The position numbers were made by a program, and so were the translations under genes. A model generated the notes under the pieces. That model made no database searches. It saw nothing but the letters and a program-made list of their open reading frames with translations, and was not told the DNA's origin. A stretch of DNA of 64,000 nucleotides, taken from contig NZ_CP016591.1 of NCBI RefSeq assembly GCF_001698205.1, positions 558,001 to 622,000 on the forward strand. The letters are read 5' to 3'. Origin of the DNA: Tsuneonella dongtanensis (lineage in GTDB: Bacteria > Pseudomonadota > Alphaproteobacteria > Sphingomonadales > Sphingomonadaceae). Position 1 is the stretch's first letter. Each line of letters begins with the position of its first letter. This document shows positions 43,586 through 52,260 of the stretch, one piece after another.

Positions 43586-44251
43586 ATGGCTTACGCTGAC
43601 CAACAGATGAGCGGTAATCGCATTATCGCGATCATCATCGTTGCGCTGGTTCATATCGTCGTCGGCTATGCTCTCGTGACCGGCCTCGCCTATTCGGCGA
43701 TCAAGAAGGCGGTCGAGCGCGTGACGACGGTGGACATTGAAGAGCCGCCGCCGCCCGAGGAGGAGCCGCCGCCGCCGCCCGAGCAGCAGGAAGTTGCGCC
43801 GCCGCCGCCGGTCGCGCCGCCCCCGCCGATCAATATCGCGCCGGCCCCGCCGCCGATCCAGACCCAGCCGACGATTCCGCCGCCCGCGCCGCCCGCGCTG
43901 CGCGTGCCGCCGCCGGCTCCGGTTGCCCCGCCCGCTCCGCCTCCGCCGCGGGTCCAGCCGAAGAGCCCGACGCCGCGCGGCAACCCGGGCAACTGGGCGA
44001 ATGCCAACGATTATCCCAGCCGCGCACTGCGTGAAGAACGCGAAGGCGTCACTCGCTTCTCCGTCCAGGTGGGCGCGGACGGCCGCGTGACGAGCTGCAG
44101 TGTCACCGGCTCGAGCGGACACTCGGACCTCGACAGCACCACGTGCTCGCTGATCCAGCGGCGCGCTCGGTTTAACCCCGCAACCGACGGAAACGGCGAT
44201 CCGACGTCGGGCAGCTGGTCAAGCTCTGTGCGTTGGGAAATTCCGAAGTAA
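43586..44251 (+). CDS. tonB: TonB energy transducer
   Basis: 221-aa TonB. A single N-terminal membrane anchor (IIAIIIVALVHIVVGYALV, with the conserved membrane histidine) is followed by a Pro/Glu-rich and Pro/Ala-rich periplasmic spacer (about residues 50-130) and a C-terminal TonB domain (RALREEREGVTRFSVQVGADGRV ... VRWEIPK) with two cysteines. It transmits proton-motive force to outer-membrane TonB-dependent receptors. It is followed by exbB and exbD genes. Start may also be the ATG seven codons later. Confidence 0.93.
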   Translation: MAYADQQMSGNRIIAIIIVALVHIVVGYALVTGLAYSAIKKAVERVTTVDIEEPPPPEEEPPPPPEQQEVAPPPPVAPPPPINIAPAPPPIQTQPTIPPPAPPALRVPPPAPVAPPAPPPPRVQPKSPTPRGNPGNWANANDYPSRALREEREGVTRFSVQVGADGRVTSCSVTGSSGHSDLDSTTCSLIQRRARFNPATDGNGDPTSGSWSSSVRWEIPK

Positions 44252-44298
44252 CCGCTTAGCTCATCTTACATCCGTATTTTCTGAGAGGACTTTCACCC

Positions 44299-45081
44299 AT
44301 GTTTATCGAACTCCTGGCGGCAGCCTCGAACACCGAAGTGAAGAATCAGTTCGGCTTCTGGGAAGCCATGAACCAAGGCGGCGTGATCGCCTGGTCGATT
44401 TTCGGCACCCTGGTCATCATGTCGGTCGGATCGTTCTACATCCTGATCACCAAGTGGCTCGAGCAGCAGAAGATCATGAACCAGTACAAGGGTGTCCGCA
44501 CCCAGTTCTGGCGCGCGTCCTCGCTTCGCGAAGGTGCCGGCAAGCTCGACAAGAACAGCGCGTGGCGCCAGCTCGTCGACGACGGCCTGACCGCCGAGGA
44601 ATCGCACGGGAAGATGGTCGACAGCCTCGAAGCGCACGACTGGCTGCACGGCTCGCTCGCCCGCTCTGAAGCCTCGATCAATGCCAAGCTTGCGGGCGGC
44701 CTGCCGTTCCTTGCGACCGTCGGTGCGACCGCGCCGTTCGTCGGACTGCTCGGTACGGTTATCGGTATCTACCGCGCGCTCATCAACATCGGCCTCGCCG
44801 GATCGGCCTCGATCGACAAGGTCGCAGGGCCCGTCGGTGAAGCGCTGATCATGACCGCGATCGGTCTGCTCGTCGCGGTGCCCGCGGTGCTTGCCTACAA
44901 CTGGCTTCAGGCCCGCAACAAGCGTATCGCCGAGCTGCTGTCGGGCTTCTCGACCGACCTCCTCGCGAACATCAACTCGAAGGGTGCGGTGAAGCCCGCG
45001 GTCATGACCGCGCCTTCGACCCAGCAGGCAGCCAAGGCGGCAGCGACCGCCCCGGCCAAGCCGGCCGCGCCGCGCCCGTAA
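44299..45081 (+). CDS. exbB: MotA/TolQ/ExbB proton channel protein
   Basis: 260-aa inner-membrane protein with three transmembrane helices: residues about 30-52, and two near 135-160 and 175-200 (ATVGATAPFVGLLGTVIGIYRAL, EALIMTAIGLLVAVPAVLAYN). It forms the pentameric ExbB ring with ExbD. A C-terminal Ala/Pro-rich tail (about 25 residues) is unusual. GAGAGGA precedes the ATG by 10 bases. In one operon with tonB and exbD1/2. Confidence 0.95.
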   Translation: MFIELLAAASNTEVKNQFGFWEAMNQGGVIAWSIFGTLVIMSVGSFYILITKWLEQQKIMNQYKGVRTQFWRASSLREGAGKLDKNSAWRQLVDDGLTAEESHGKMVDSLEAHDWLHGSLARSEASINAKLAGGLPFLATVGATAPFVGLLGTVIGIYRALINIGLAGSASIDKVAGPVGEALIMTAIGLLVAVPAVLAYNWLQARNKRIAELLSGFSTDLLANINSKGAVKPAVMTAPSTQQAAKAAATAPAKPAAPRP

Positions 45082-45158
45082 GCGGATTGCCGAGGGGGCG
45101 GCGCATGCCGTCCCCCCGGACTTTCAGCGCGACAGAATTGAAATAGGACAGGAAGCCC

Positions 45159-45692
45159 ATGGCGATTTCTAGCGGAGGCGGCGGCGCAGAGACGCCAATG
45201 TCGGACATCAATACCACGCCGCTCGTGGACGTGATGCTGGTGCTTCTGATCATCTTCCTCATCGCGGTCCCGGTCGCGATCCAGACGATCGAGAAGCTCA
45301 AGATTCCCGTGATGCCGTCGGCTGAATCGAAGGACAAGGTCGAGAACCTGCTGCTGACCGTCAGCACCAGCGACGACGCGGGTCTGAGCGCCGGCCAGCC
45401 GGGCTTCGCCGGCGCCTCGCGCAACGGTCAGTGCCGGGTCTACTTCAACAACACCACCCCGGTGGATTCGAAGGAACTCTACGACCAGGCCTTCGAGCGG
45501 CTCGATCGTATCGTGCAGGCCGCGGGCGGTCCCGAAGCGCTGATGGAAAACCCGGAAGAAATTCCGCAGGTTCACATCCGCGGGGACGTGAATGCCCCCT
45601 GGCGCTGCATCGCCGGCGCCATCTACAACGTGCAGTCGGCCGGTTATCCGACCGTCGGCTTCATTTCGAACCCGGTCGATCCGAACGGCTGA
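45159..45692 (+). CDS. exbD: ExbD proton-channel subunit 1
   Basis: 177-aa ExbD/TolR protein: cytoplasmic N-tail, one transmembrane helix with the essential aspartate D24 in TTPLVDVMLVLL, and a periplasmic domain longer than usual (about 130 residues) with a cysteine pair (GQCRVYF, WRCIAG). Forms the Ton motor with ExbB. AGGAAG site and ATG in order after exbB. One of four ExbD-like genes here. Confidence 0.93.
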   Translation: MAISSGGGGAETPMSDINTTPLVDVMLVLLIIFLIAVPVAIQTIEKLKIPVMPSAESKDKVENLLLTVSTSDDAGLSAGQPGFAGASRNGQCRVYFNNTTPVDSKELYDQAFERLDRIVQAAGGPEALMENPEEIPQVHIRGDVNAPWRCIAGAIYNVQSAGYPTVGFISNPVDPNG

Positions 45693-45736
45693 TCGCCCGC
45701 CGGCCCGAAACAGAACGAATTCAGGAGTAACCCACC

Positions 45737-46177
45737 ATGGCAATGTCAGGCGGCAAGGACGATGGCTCGCCGATGATGGAGATGAACACGACGCCGTTGA
45801 TCGACGTCATGCTCGTGCTCCTGATCATGTTCATCATCACCATTCCCGTGGCAACGCACTCGGTCGACATCGATCTCCCGGTGCCGAACAACGAACCGCC
45901 GCCGCCGGACATGATCGATCCGATCAAGAACAAGATCGTGCTGACGCCGGACAACCAGATCCTCTGGAACGGTACCCCGATCAACGATGGAGAACTGGTC
46001 CGCAACCTCGAAGCCACCAAGGCGATCCAGCCCGAGCCCGAGCTGCAGTTCGAGCCCGATCAGCAGGCGAGCTACGACCTGTCGATCCGCGTGCTCAACG
46101 TGATCAAGGGCTCCGGCGTGACCAAGTTCGGCTTCGTCGGTAACGAAAAGTATCGCGAGTTCGGCAAGGCTGGCTGA
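45737..46177 (+). CDS. exbD: ExbD proton-channel subunit 2
   Basis: 146-aa ExbD with the membrane aspartate D23 in TTPLIDVMLVLLIMF and periplasmic domain ending FGFVGNEKYREFGKAG. It has an extra proline-rich turn (NNEPPPPDM) after the helix. AGGAG precedes the ATG. A rho-independent terminator follows, so it closes the tonB operon. Confidence 0.93.
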   Translation: MAMSGGKDDGSPMMEMNTTPLIDVMLVLLIMFIITIPVATHSVDIDLPVPNNEPPPPDMIDPIKNKIVLTPDNQILWNGTPINDGELVRNLEATKAIQPEPELQFEPDQQASYDLSIRVLNVIKGSGVTKFGFVGNEKYREFGKAG

Positions 46178-46205
46178 CGCGCCCGCCGGACAAACGAGAT
46201 CGGAG

Positions 46206-46236
46206 AAGGGGCGGAGTGATCCGCCCCTTTTCTTTT
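46206..46236 (+). terminator. rho-independent terminator after exbD2
   Basis: GGGGCGGA and TCCGCCCC form a perfect 8-bp stem (extended by AA/TT) around loop GTGA, directly followed by TTTTCTTTT. A textbook intrinsic terminator ending the tonB-exbB-exbD-exbD transcript. Confidence 0.9.
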
Positions 46237-46288
46237 GTGTACGCCACAAGTCCCGGCGAGAGTGAAGGCGTACCTTCCCGGATGCAAC

Positions 46289-46316
46289 TTGCCAACGTTA
46301 TGTAACCATGTATCAT
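46289..46316 (+). promoter_or_regulatory. sigma-70 promoter for exbD3
   Basis: TTGCCA (46289-46294) and TATCAT (46311-46316) are 16 bases apart, each matching the consensus at 5 of 6 positions. The start near 46323 leaves a leader of about 19 bases with AGGAGG (46331-46336) before ATG 46342. Confidence 0.6.
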
Positions 46317-46341
46317 GCCGGCCTGTTGAGAGGAGGCGAAC

Positions 46342-46776
46342 ATGGCACCGCTCCGAACCGCTGCGATCGCGCCGAAGGCCGACATCAACACCACGCCGCT
46401 GATCGATGTCCTGCTGGTACTGCTCGTGATGCTGATCATCACGATCCCAGCAGCGACGCATTCCCTAGACGTAGACCTGCCGAACTGCGGTGCGGATTGC
46501 ATCGCGCCTCAACCCGATCCGGTCGTCAACCGACTCACCCTCGATGCCTCGGACCAAGTGCGTTGGAACGGCGAACCGGTGACGACGGCGCAGTTGTCGG
46601 CGGCATTGGCGGCAAGCCTGGTCCTCCCGGTCGAGCCCGAACTCCAGTTCGCTCCCGATGCCCGGGCCAGCTACGAAGCGGCAGCGAATATCATGCGCAC
46701 GATCAAGGCAAGCGGAGCGACCAGGTTCGGTTTCGTCGGTAACGAACAGTTTCGCGATTTCGAACGTGCCCACTGA
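46342..46776 (+). CDS. exbD: ExbD-type subunit 3
   Basis: 144-aa ExbD with the membrane aspartate D22 in TTPLIDVLLVLLVML and a periplasmic domain ending FGFVGNEQFRDFERAH, clearly related to exbD2. Unlike it, a cysteine pair (LPNCGADCIAP) sits just after the helix. It has its own promoter and ribosome site, and it is separated from exbD2 by a terminator. It overlaps the next gene by 11 bases. Confidence 0.9.
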   Translation: MAPLRTAAIAPKADINTTPLIDVLLVLLVMLIITIPAATHSLDVDLPNCGADCIAPQPDPVVNRLTLDASDQVRWNGEPVTTAQLSAALAASLVLPVEPELQFAPDARASYEAAANIMRTIKASGATRFGFVGNEQFRDFERAH

Positions 46777-47287
46777 TCGCCGCAGGTTCTACCGGCCGGT
46801 CGCGCCATTCGATCATGGCCGCCCGATCGCCACGCTCGCGCTGGCGCCATTTGCGGGTGTGCTCTTGACGATGACCCTCGTCTTCGCCGCGCTCCGTCCG
46901 CCTGTGACGCACGCACTTGTCGTGGACCTCCCCATCCCCAATCCATCTGACCACTCCGCAGTCCTGTCGCCCGTCTACAACCGCTTGATCGTCACCGCGG
47001 ACGGACGGACGCTGTGGAACGGAAGCGCGGTGACCGAGGCCCAGCTGCGCCTGATCCTCATCGGCATAACCGACGACAGCCCGCAGCCCGCCCTGCTGTT
47101 CCATCCCGAAGCCGACGCGCCTTATGCGCGCGCTCTCCAGGTCATGGAGATCGTGCGCCAGGAAGGACTGATCGATCGCTGCTTCCGCTTCGCCGAGATC
47201 GCCCGGCACCGCCGATACGAGCGCGCGCCCGATCCCGACGAAATCCTGCCGGCGCAAAGCGCCGAGTGCGCGATCGCCTATTACTGA
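46766..47287 (+). CDS. ExbD-like protein lacking the membrane aspartate
   Basis: 173 aa from a GTG at 46766 that overlaps the exbD3 end. Its helix and what follows (FAGVLLTMTLV ... THALVVDLP) align with exbD3 (LIDVLLVLLVM ... THSLDVDLP), but the essential Asp is Gly (G31) and the TTPL motif is LAPF. The periplasmic part keeps the family shape (WNGSAVTEAQL against WNGEPVTTAQL) and then has an extra C-terminal tail with two cysteines. It is a degenerate or specialised ExbD, coupled to exbD3. Start is uncertain since the ORF extends upstream. Confidence 0.78.
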   Translation: MPTDRRRFYRPVAPFDHGRPIATLALAPFAGVLLTMTLVFAALRPPVTHALVVDLPIPNPSDHSAVLSPVYNRLIVTADGRTLWNGSAVTEAQLRLILIGITDDSPQPALLFHPEADAPYARALQVMEIVRQEGLIDRCFRFAEIARHRRYERAPDPDEILPAQSAECAIAYY

Positions 47288-49746
47288 TCCAGCGGCTCGA
47301 GGCCCTCGACCCGCATGGCTGCGCTGGCGAGTGTCTCCGCCTCCAGGACCAGCTCGTCGTCGACCGATCCCTGCGGTATGGCTTCGCGACCGATCAGGGT
47401 CATCACGGGCACCGCGAGCGGGCTGACTCGGTCGAGCTCAACATGGACCAGCTCCCCCGCCGCGCGGTCGAGCAGGTCGCCGAGCCGCCCGATGTCGGTC
47501 ATCCGCGTCCGCGCGTCGGCCCAGGCGGCCTGGAGCAGGACGTGGTCGGGCTCGTACTTGCGCAGGACGTCGTAAATGAGGTCGGTCGAAAAGGTGACCT
47601 GCTTGCCGGTCTTGCGCTTGCCCGGGTGCTGCCGCTCGACCAGTCCGCCGATCACCGCGACCTCGCGGAATGCGCGGCGCAGGAGGTGCGAGTTCTGCAC
47701 CCATTCGACGAACTCGTCCTGCAGGATGTCGGGCGAGAGCAGGGGCGCGGGATCCGCCACGGGCCGGAGGCTCCACACCGCAAGGCAATAGTCGTTCGCG
47801 TTGAATCCCAGCGGCGAAAGCCCACGGTCCTCCATGCGCTTGGTGATGAGCATCCCCAGGCTCTGGTTCGCGTTCCAGCCAATGAACGTGTAGTAGACCG
47901 TGTAGTGCTTCTTCGCGTGCGGGAAGCTTTCCACCAGCAGGGTGCCCGGTCCGGGCATCGAGGATCGCCAGTCCTGCACCTCCAGCCATTCGCGCACGTC
48001 GTCGGGGAAGCGCGCCCAGCTTGCCCGATCCACGAGCATCTGGCGCACCCGGTCGGCGAGGTGGGTGGTGAGCGGCAGGCGCTGGCCGCCGTAGCTCGGG
48101 ATCATGGCCGCCTTGCTCGATGCGCGGACGGTCAGCTCCATGTCCTTGATCCGCTCGACCTCGAGGTTGATGCCGGCGAACTGGAACGTGTCCCCCGGGC
48201 GCAGCGACGCGGCGAAGCGCTCCTCCACCTTGCCGAGCGATCGTCCGTTTTTGAAACGGACTTCGAGCATCTCCGAATCGACGATGATCCCGGCGTTGAG
48301 CCGGTGCCGCGCGGCGTGCTCGGGATGGGTAAGGCGCCATGTGCCGTCGGCATCCTTCACGATGCGGCGGAACTTGTCGTAGGCCTTGAGGGCGTAGCCT
48401 CCGGTCGCGACAAAGGTCAGCACCCGATCCCAGTCGGCTGCATCCAGCCAGGCATAGGCGAGGCTCGAGCGGACTTCCGCGAGCAGCGCGGCTTCATCGA
48501 ACGGCGCGGCGCAGGCGCAGGCCATGACATGCTGGGCGAGGACGTCCAGCCCGCCGGGGCGGAAATCTTCCCCGTCGCGCTGGCCTTCGTCCACTGCGTC
48601 CTTCGCCGCGGTCGCCTCGAGGAACTCGAAGCGATTGCCGGGAACGAGGATCGCGCGGCTCGGGCAATCGAGCCGGTGGTTGGCGCGGCCGATGCGCTGG
48701 AGGAGCCGCGAGGATCCCTTAGGCGCGCCCATCTGCACCACGCAGTCGATATCACCCCAGTCGATTCCGAGGTCGAGGCTGGCAGTCGCGACCAGTGCGC
48801 GCAGCTCGCCGCGGGCCATGGCCCCTTCCACCTTGCGCCGGGCCTCCTTCGACAGCGAGCCGTGGTGCACCCCGATCGGCAGGGTATCCTCGTTCACCGT
48901 CCACAGGTTCTGGAACACGTACTCGGCAAGGAAGCGCGTGTTGGTGAAGATCAGCGTGGTCCGGTTGCGCTTGATCTCCTCGTAAAGCTGCGGGATCGCC
49001 CAGGTCGCCGCATGGCCGCCCCACGGCACTCGCTCCTCTTGCGGCAGCAGGATCTCGACTTCGGCGGGTGCGCCCGGCTCTCCCTCGACCAGATCGACCG
49101 TGTCGACATCGCCAAACGGCGCGAGCCATTCGCGGAAACCTTCGGGATCGGCGAGGGTCGCCGAAAGCGCCGCGCGTTCCATGTCGGGGGCGATCGCCTG
49201 CAACCGGCTCAACGCCAGCGCCAGCAGATCGCCGCGCTTGCCGGTGGCAAAGGCGTGGATCTCGTCGATCACCACGCGCTTCAAGCCTGCGAACAGAGCG
49301 AAGCTGTCGGGATAGCTGAGCAGCAGCGAAAGCGATTCGGGGGTGGTCAGCAGGACGTGCGGCGGTTTCGTGCGCTGGCGCTTCTTGCGGTCGGTCGGCG
49401 TATCGCCGCTGCGCGTCTCGATCCGGATCGGCAGGCCCATCTCCTCGACGGGTGTGACGAGGTTGCGCTGCACGTCGTGCGCGAGCGCCTTGAGCGGGCT
49501 GACGTAGAGCGTGTGAAGACCTTCGGGCGGCTCGGCACCGGCCAGCCGCGACGGCGTGAACGCGGCCAGCGTCGGCAGGAACCCCGCAAGCGTCTTTCCC
49601 GCGCCCGTATCGGCGACGAGCAGCGCGTGCCGCCCGGCATCGCTGGCCGCGAGCATTTCTTTCTGGTGCCGCCGCACGCGCCAGCCGCGGCCGGAAAACC
49701 AGGCGTCGATCTCGGTCGGCACCGTGCCAGGTGTCGGATTGCTCAC
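47281..49746 (-). CDS. Lhr-type DEXH box helicase (ligase-associated)
   Basis: 821-aa superfamily 2 helicase of the ligase-associated Lhr-like group. Walker A LVADTGAGKTLAGFLPTL, Walker B VVIDEIHAF, motif III/IV segments, and motif VI QRIGRANHR are all present; a long C-terminal DUF4910/WH region (about 500-821) is typical. The group is thought to unwind damaged DNA together with an ATP-dependent ligase, a phosphodiesterase PdeM and an exonuclease. None of those partners is adjacent here. It converges on the ExbD-like gene, overlapping 7 bases. Confidence 0.9.
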   Translation of the reverse strand: MSNPTPGTVPTEIDAWFSGRGWRVRRHQKEMLAASDAGRHALLVADTGAGKTLAGFLPTLAAFTPSRLAGAEPPEGLHTLYVSPLKALAHDVQRNLVTPVEEMGLPIRIETRSGDTPTDRKKRQRTKPPHVLLTTPESLSLLLSYPDSFALFAGLKRVVIDEIHAFATGKRGDLLALALSRLQAIAPDMERAALSATLADPEGFREWLAPFGDVDTVDLVEGEPGAPAEVEILLPQEERVPWGGHAATWAIPQLYEEIKRNRTTLIFTNTRFLAEYVFQNLWTVNEDTLPIGVHHGSLSKEARRKVEGAMARGELRALVATASLDLGIDWGDIDCVVQMGAPKGSSRLLQRIGRANHRLDCPSRAILVPGNRFEFLEATAAKDAVDEGQRDGEDFRPGGLDVLAQHVMACACAAPFDEAALLAEVRSSLAYAWLDAADWDRVLTFVATGGYALKAYDKFRRIVKDADGTWRLTHPEHAARHRLNAGIIVDSEMLEVRFKNGRSLGKVEERFAASLRPGDTFQFAGINLEVERIKDMELTVRASSKAAMIPSYGGQRLPLTTHLADRVRQMLVDRASWARFPDDVREWLEVQDWRSSMPGPGTLLVESFPHAKKHYTVYYTFIGWNANQSLGMLITKRMEDRGLSPLGFNANDYCLAVWSLRPVADPAPLLSPDILQDEFVEWVQNSHLLRRAFREVAVIGGLVERQHPGKRKTGKQVTFSTDLIYDVLRKYEPDHVLLQAAWADARTRMTDIGRLGDLLDRAAGELVHVELDRVSPLAVPVMTLIGREAIPQGSVDDELVLEAETLASAAMRVEGLEPLDQ

Positions 49747-49789
49747 TGGGACAGAACCCCGCGTCGCTGCCCCCGTTCCGCCAGCGCCG

Positions 49790-51145
49790 TCAGTCGACCC
49801 GGGGGGCGAGGCCCTCGCCCTGCGGCAGGACTTCCGCGGCTGCGTGCGCCGCCGCGTTCTCGCCGGGGAATCGCACGAAGAAGAGGGTAACGGCTACCGC
49901 AGCCCATGCCAGCCCGCCACCCCAGTACAGCCATTGCGGAAACCCCTGCTCCACCGTCACCCCTGCAAGCGCGGCCCCGATCGGTCGACCGAAGTTGCCG
50001 ACCGCCATGTAGATCGTGAACTGGGTGGCGGCGACCGCAGGAGTGCACAGGCGCATGGCGAGCGGGATGCCGGCGATGAAATACCCCATTGCGCACAGCT
50101 TGCTGAAGATCACGAAGCCTACGGCTACGCCCGGCACGCTCCAGAACGGCTGCGCCAAACCCATCGCGAACAAACTTGCCGCCCCTAGCCCCGTGGTCAG
50201 AAGAAGGGTCCGCTGAACGCCGATCCGCGCAACGACAGCGCCGCCGAACAGGAGGCCGATGACGCCGCTTGCCAGCAGTGTCGTCGAATAGAACCCAGTC
50301 CAGCTCTCGATCCGCCAGCCAAGCGTCTGGGTGAAGAGCACCGGGTGAAACGCCTCGAAACCTCCGTGGGGAATCGAACGGACGACGAGTATGGGTAGCA
50401 GCAGCAGGGACAGCGGCGCGAATAACGCGCGCAGGGCATTGCGAACGAGAGGTGCCCATGCTTCGACCTGAATCGATCGACTGATTTCATGCGCGTTACC
50501 GGAAGACCACGGCATCCGCCGCTCACCCGACCGCTCGCGGATCGCGATTCCGAAGATCAGCACCGCCAGCGGAACCGCGGCCAGGACAGCCAGCGCCGCC
50601 GCGAACCCGCTGTAGGCGAAAAGGACTCCGCCCAAAGCGGTGGCGAGCGAAATGCCGATGATCTGCGCGCCGAACATGGAGCCCGACGCGCGCATGCGTT
50701 CTTCCTCGGGCATGATGTCGACCACGAGGCTGTCGATCGCGACGTCCTGGAACGTCGTGGCGACCCCTGCAGCGAACCCGAAGGCTGCGAGGATTGCGAG
50801 GTCGGTCGGAGCGGGAGCGACTACCGCGGCGGTGAGCAGTGTGCCGACCAGCAGCGACTGGGCGCCGATGATCCAGGCCCTGCGCCGACCCATCGGCAGG
50901 AAGGTGTAGCGATCGATCAGGAATCCGTTGATGAGCTTGAGGGTCCAAGGCAGCTGGGCCGCGGCGACGACGGTGGCGATCTGGCCCGTTCCCGCGCCCG
51001 CCGCGGCCATCCACGCCGGGATTGCATAATAGAACAGGCCGAGCGGAAACCCCTGGGTCAGGTAGAACAGCAAGACCGTCAGTTGGCGCAGTCTAGGACT
51101 GTTCTCCAGTACCAGACCGCCTTGGGCGGGCGCGTGCGATGCCAT
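49790..51145 (-). CDS. MFS transporter, AmpG-like
   Basis: 451-aa major facilitator with 12 predicted helices. Opening segment LLFYLTQGFPLGLFYYAIPAWM and loop DRYTFLPMGRRRAWI match the AmpG/PAT group (muropeptide or acetyl-CoA transporters). In AmpG the protein imports anhydro-muropeptides for cell-wall recycling. The gene is 43 bases from the helicase gene upstream of it on the same strand. Substrate inferred from family only. Confidence 0.88.
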   Translation of the reverse strand: MASHAPAQGGLVLENSPRLRQLTVLLFYLTQGFPLGLFYYAIPAWMAAAGAGTGQIATVVAAAQLPWTLKLINGFLIDRYTFLPMGRRRAWIIGAQSLLVGTLLTAAVVAPAPTDLAILAAFGFAAGVATTFQDVAIDSLVVDIMPEEERMRASGSMFGAQIIGISLATALGGVLFAYSGFAAALAVLAAVPLAVLIFGIAIRERSGERRMPWSSGNAHEISRSIQVEAWAPLVRNALRALFAPLSLLLLPILVVRSIPHGGFEAFHPVLFTQTLGWRIESWTGFYSTTLLASGVIGLLFGGAVVARIGVQRTLLLTTGLGAASLFAMGLAQPFWSVPGVAVGFVIFSKLCAMGYFIAGIPLAMRLCTPAVAATQFTIYMAVGNFGRPIGAALAGVTVEQGFPQWLYWGGGLAWAAVAVTLFFVRFPGENAAAHAAAEVLPQGEGLAPRVD

Positions 51146-51225
51146 TCCGGTCCCCCATGCCGCGCCCCATGGGGATGCTTCACTATAAGGGGCGCCCTGG
51201 CAAGGGCGGCCCGCCAGCCCCCTCC

Positions 51226-52122
51226 TCAGCCTCGCAGACCGGACCCCGCAGCGCCCCGCGAAATTCCGTCGGCAGAGGTCACGGCCAGCACCCGGTCGCC
51301 GGTTCCCGCCTCCTTGCTCATCGGGCCCGCATCGCGGAACAGGCGGCGCCGGATTTCCTCGTCGGAGACCGGGTCCATCGGCGGCGGCTGGTCGCGTTCC
51401 ATGGCCTCGATCGCCGCGAAGTCGGCATCGGGATCGTCGCTGAGGTCGCCCACTCGCTCGAGAAGGACCGGCATCGCTGCCGGGGTCCGCCCCGCGTCGA
51501 GCGCGGCGAGCAGCATGATCCCCTCGAGCACCATCGCCTTGGGCAGGGCGACTCCGCGGAACACGATGCTGAGCGGGGACAGTCCGGTGCTGTCGTAGAG
51601 GAACACGAACAGGTTGTTGTGCGCTGGCAGCGCCCAGCCTTCGAACAGCAGGCCGGAGCCGCGCATCGCGACGTCGAGCAGCCCAGCCTCGTTGCGGCGG
51701 ACCACGCCGTATTCGTGGAACACCGTGTCGGGCACCAACAGCGACGGGCGCGCGGTGCGGAAAAACCCTTCGTATGTCCCGCCGCGCCGTCCGATTTCCT
51801 CGCGCGCAATTTCGATCAGCGGACGCAGGTGCGGCAGCATCACGCCGGGATCGGCCCCGCGCTTAGGAATAGCGATCCCGAGCCGGCCGGCGAAGTCGTC
51901 CAGATCGCCATCCCAGTCGGCCATGCGGAATCCGGGCTGCCGTTCGGCGATCAGGGAGGTCAGCCTGGCGAGGTTGTGCTCGGTCGGGTGCACCGATCCG
52001 GATAGCCAGCGGCCGACCAGCGACTTGTCGACCCCGAGCGCCTGCGCGGCAGCGACGCGGCTGAGCGAGATCGCCTTCAGCGCGACCGCCAGCTTCCCCC
52101 CGAAATCCCCCACGTGCGTCAC
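51226..52122 (-). CDS. HTH-type regulator with unknown effector domain
   Basis: 298 aa from the GTG at 52122 (an ATG at 52182 would add 20 Arg-rich residues and is less likely). The N-terminal HTH is clear (SLSRVAAAQALGVDKSLVGRWLSGSV, Xre-like). The remaining 230 residues hold a domain with PSLLVPDTVFHEYGVV, MRGSGLLFEGWALPAHNNLFVFLY, resembling a ligand- or flavin-binding region I cannot name. Divergent from the glycine-rich lipoprotein gene 139 bases away, which it may control. Function unknown. Confidence 0.78.
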   Translation of the reverse strand: MTHVGDFGGKLAVALKAISLSRVAAAQALGVDKSLVGRWLSGSVHPTEHNLARLTSLIAERQPGFRMADWDGDLDDFAGRLGIAIPKRGADPGVMLPHLRPLIEIAREEIGRRGGTYEGFFRTARPSLLVPDTVFHEYGVVRRNEAGLLDVAMRGSGLLFEGWALPAHNNLFVFLYDSTGLSPLSIVFRGVALPKAMVLEGIMLLAALDAGRTPAAMPVLLERVGDLSDDPDADFAAIEAMERDQPPPMDPVSDEEIRRRLFRDAGPMSKEAGTGDRVLAVTSADGISRGAAGSGLRG

Positions 52123-52260
52123 GATCGAACGTGTGCGCCTGCACGCCGCGAGTCGCAAGCGGGAGAATGCATGCCGGTGCATCGCGCTGCACCGCGCGGT
52201 GCGTCTGCCCGCATCACTTCGTCCGTCGCAAGGTCGCTGGGCCAACAGAGGGAGGGCATC

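Noticed and set aside
47014-49890. 958-codon + strand open frame over the helicase gene
   Set aside because: Antisense of a conserved Lhr-type helicase; composition typical of GC-rich shadow frames.
51193-51208. CGCCCT/AGGGCG hairpin between the HTH regulator and the transporter
   Set aside because: Only a 6-bp stem, no T tract, and it also lies at the edge of the transporter promoter region.
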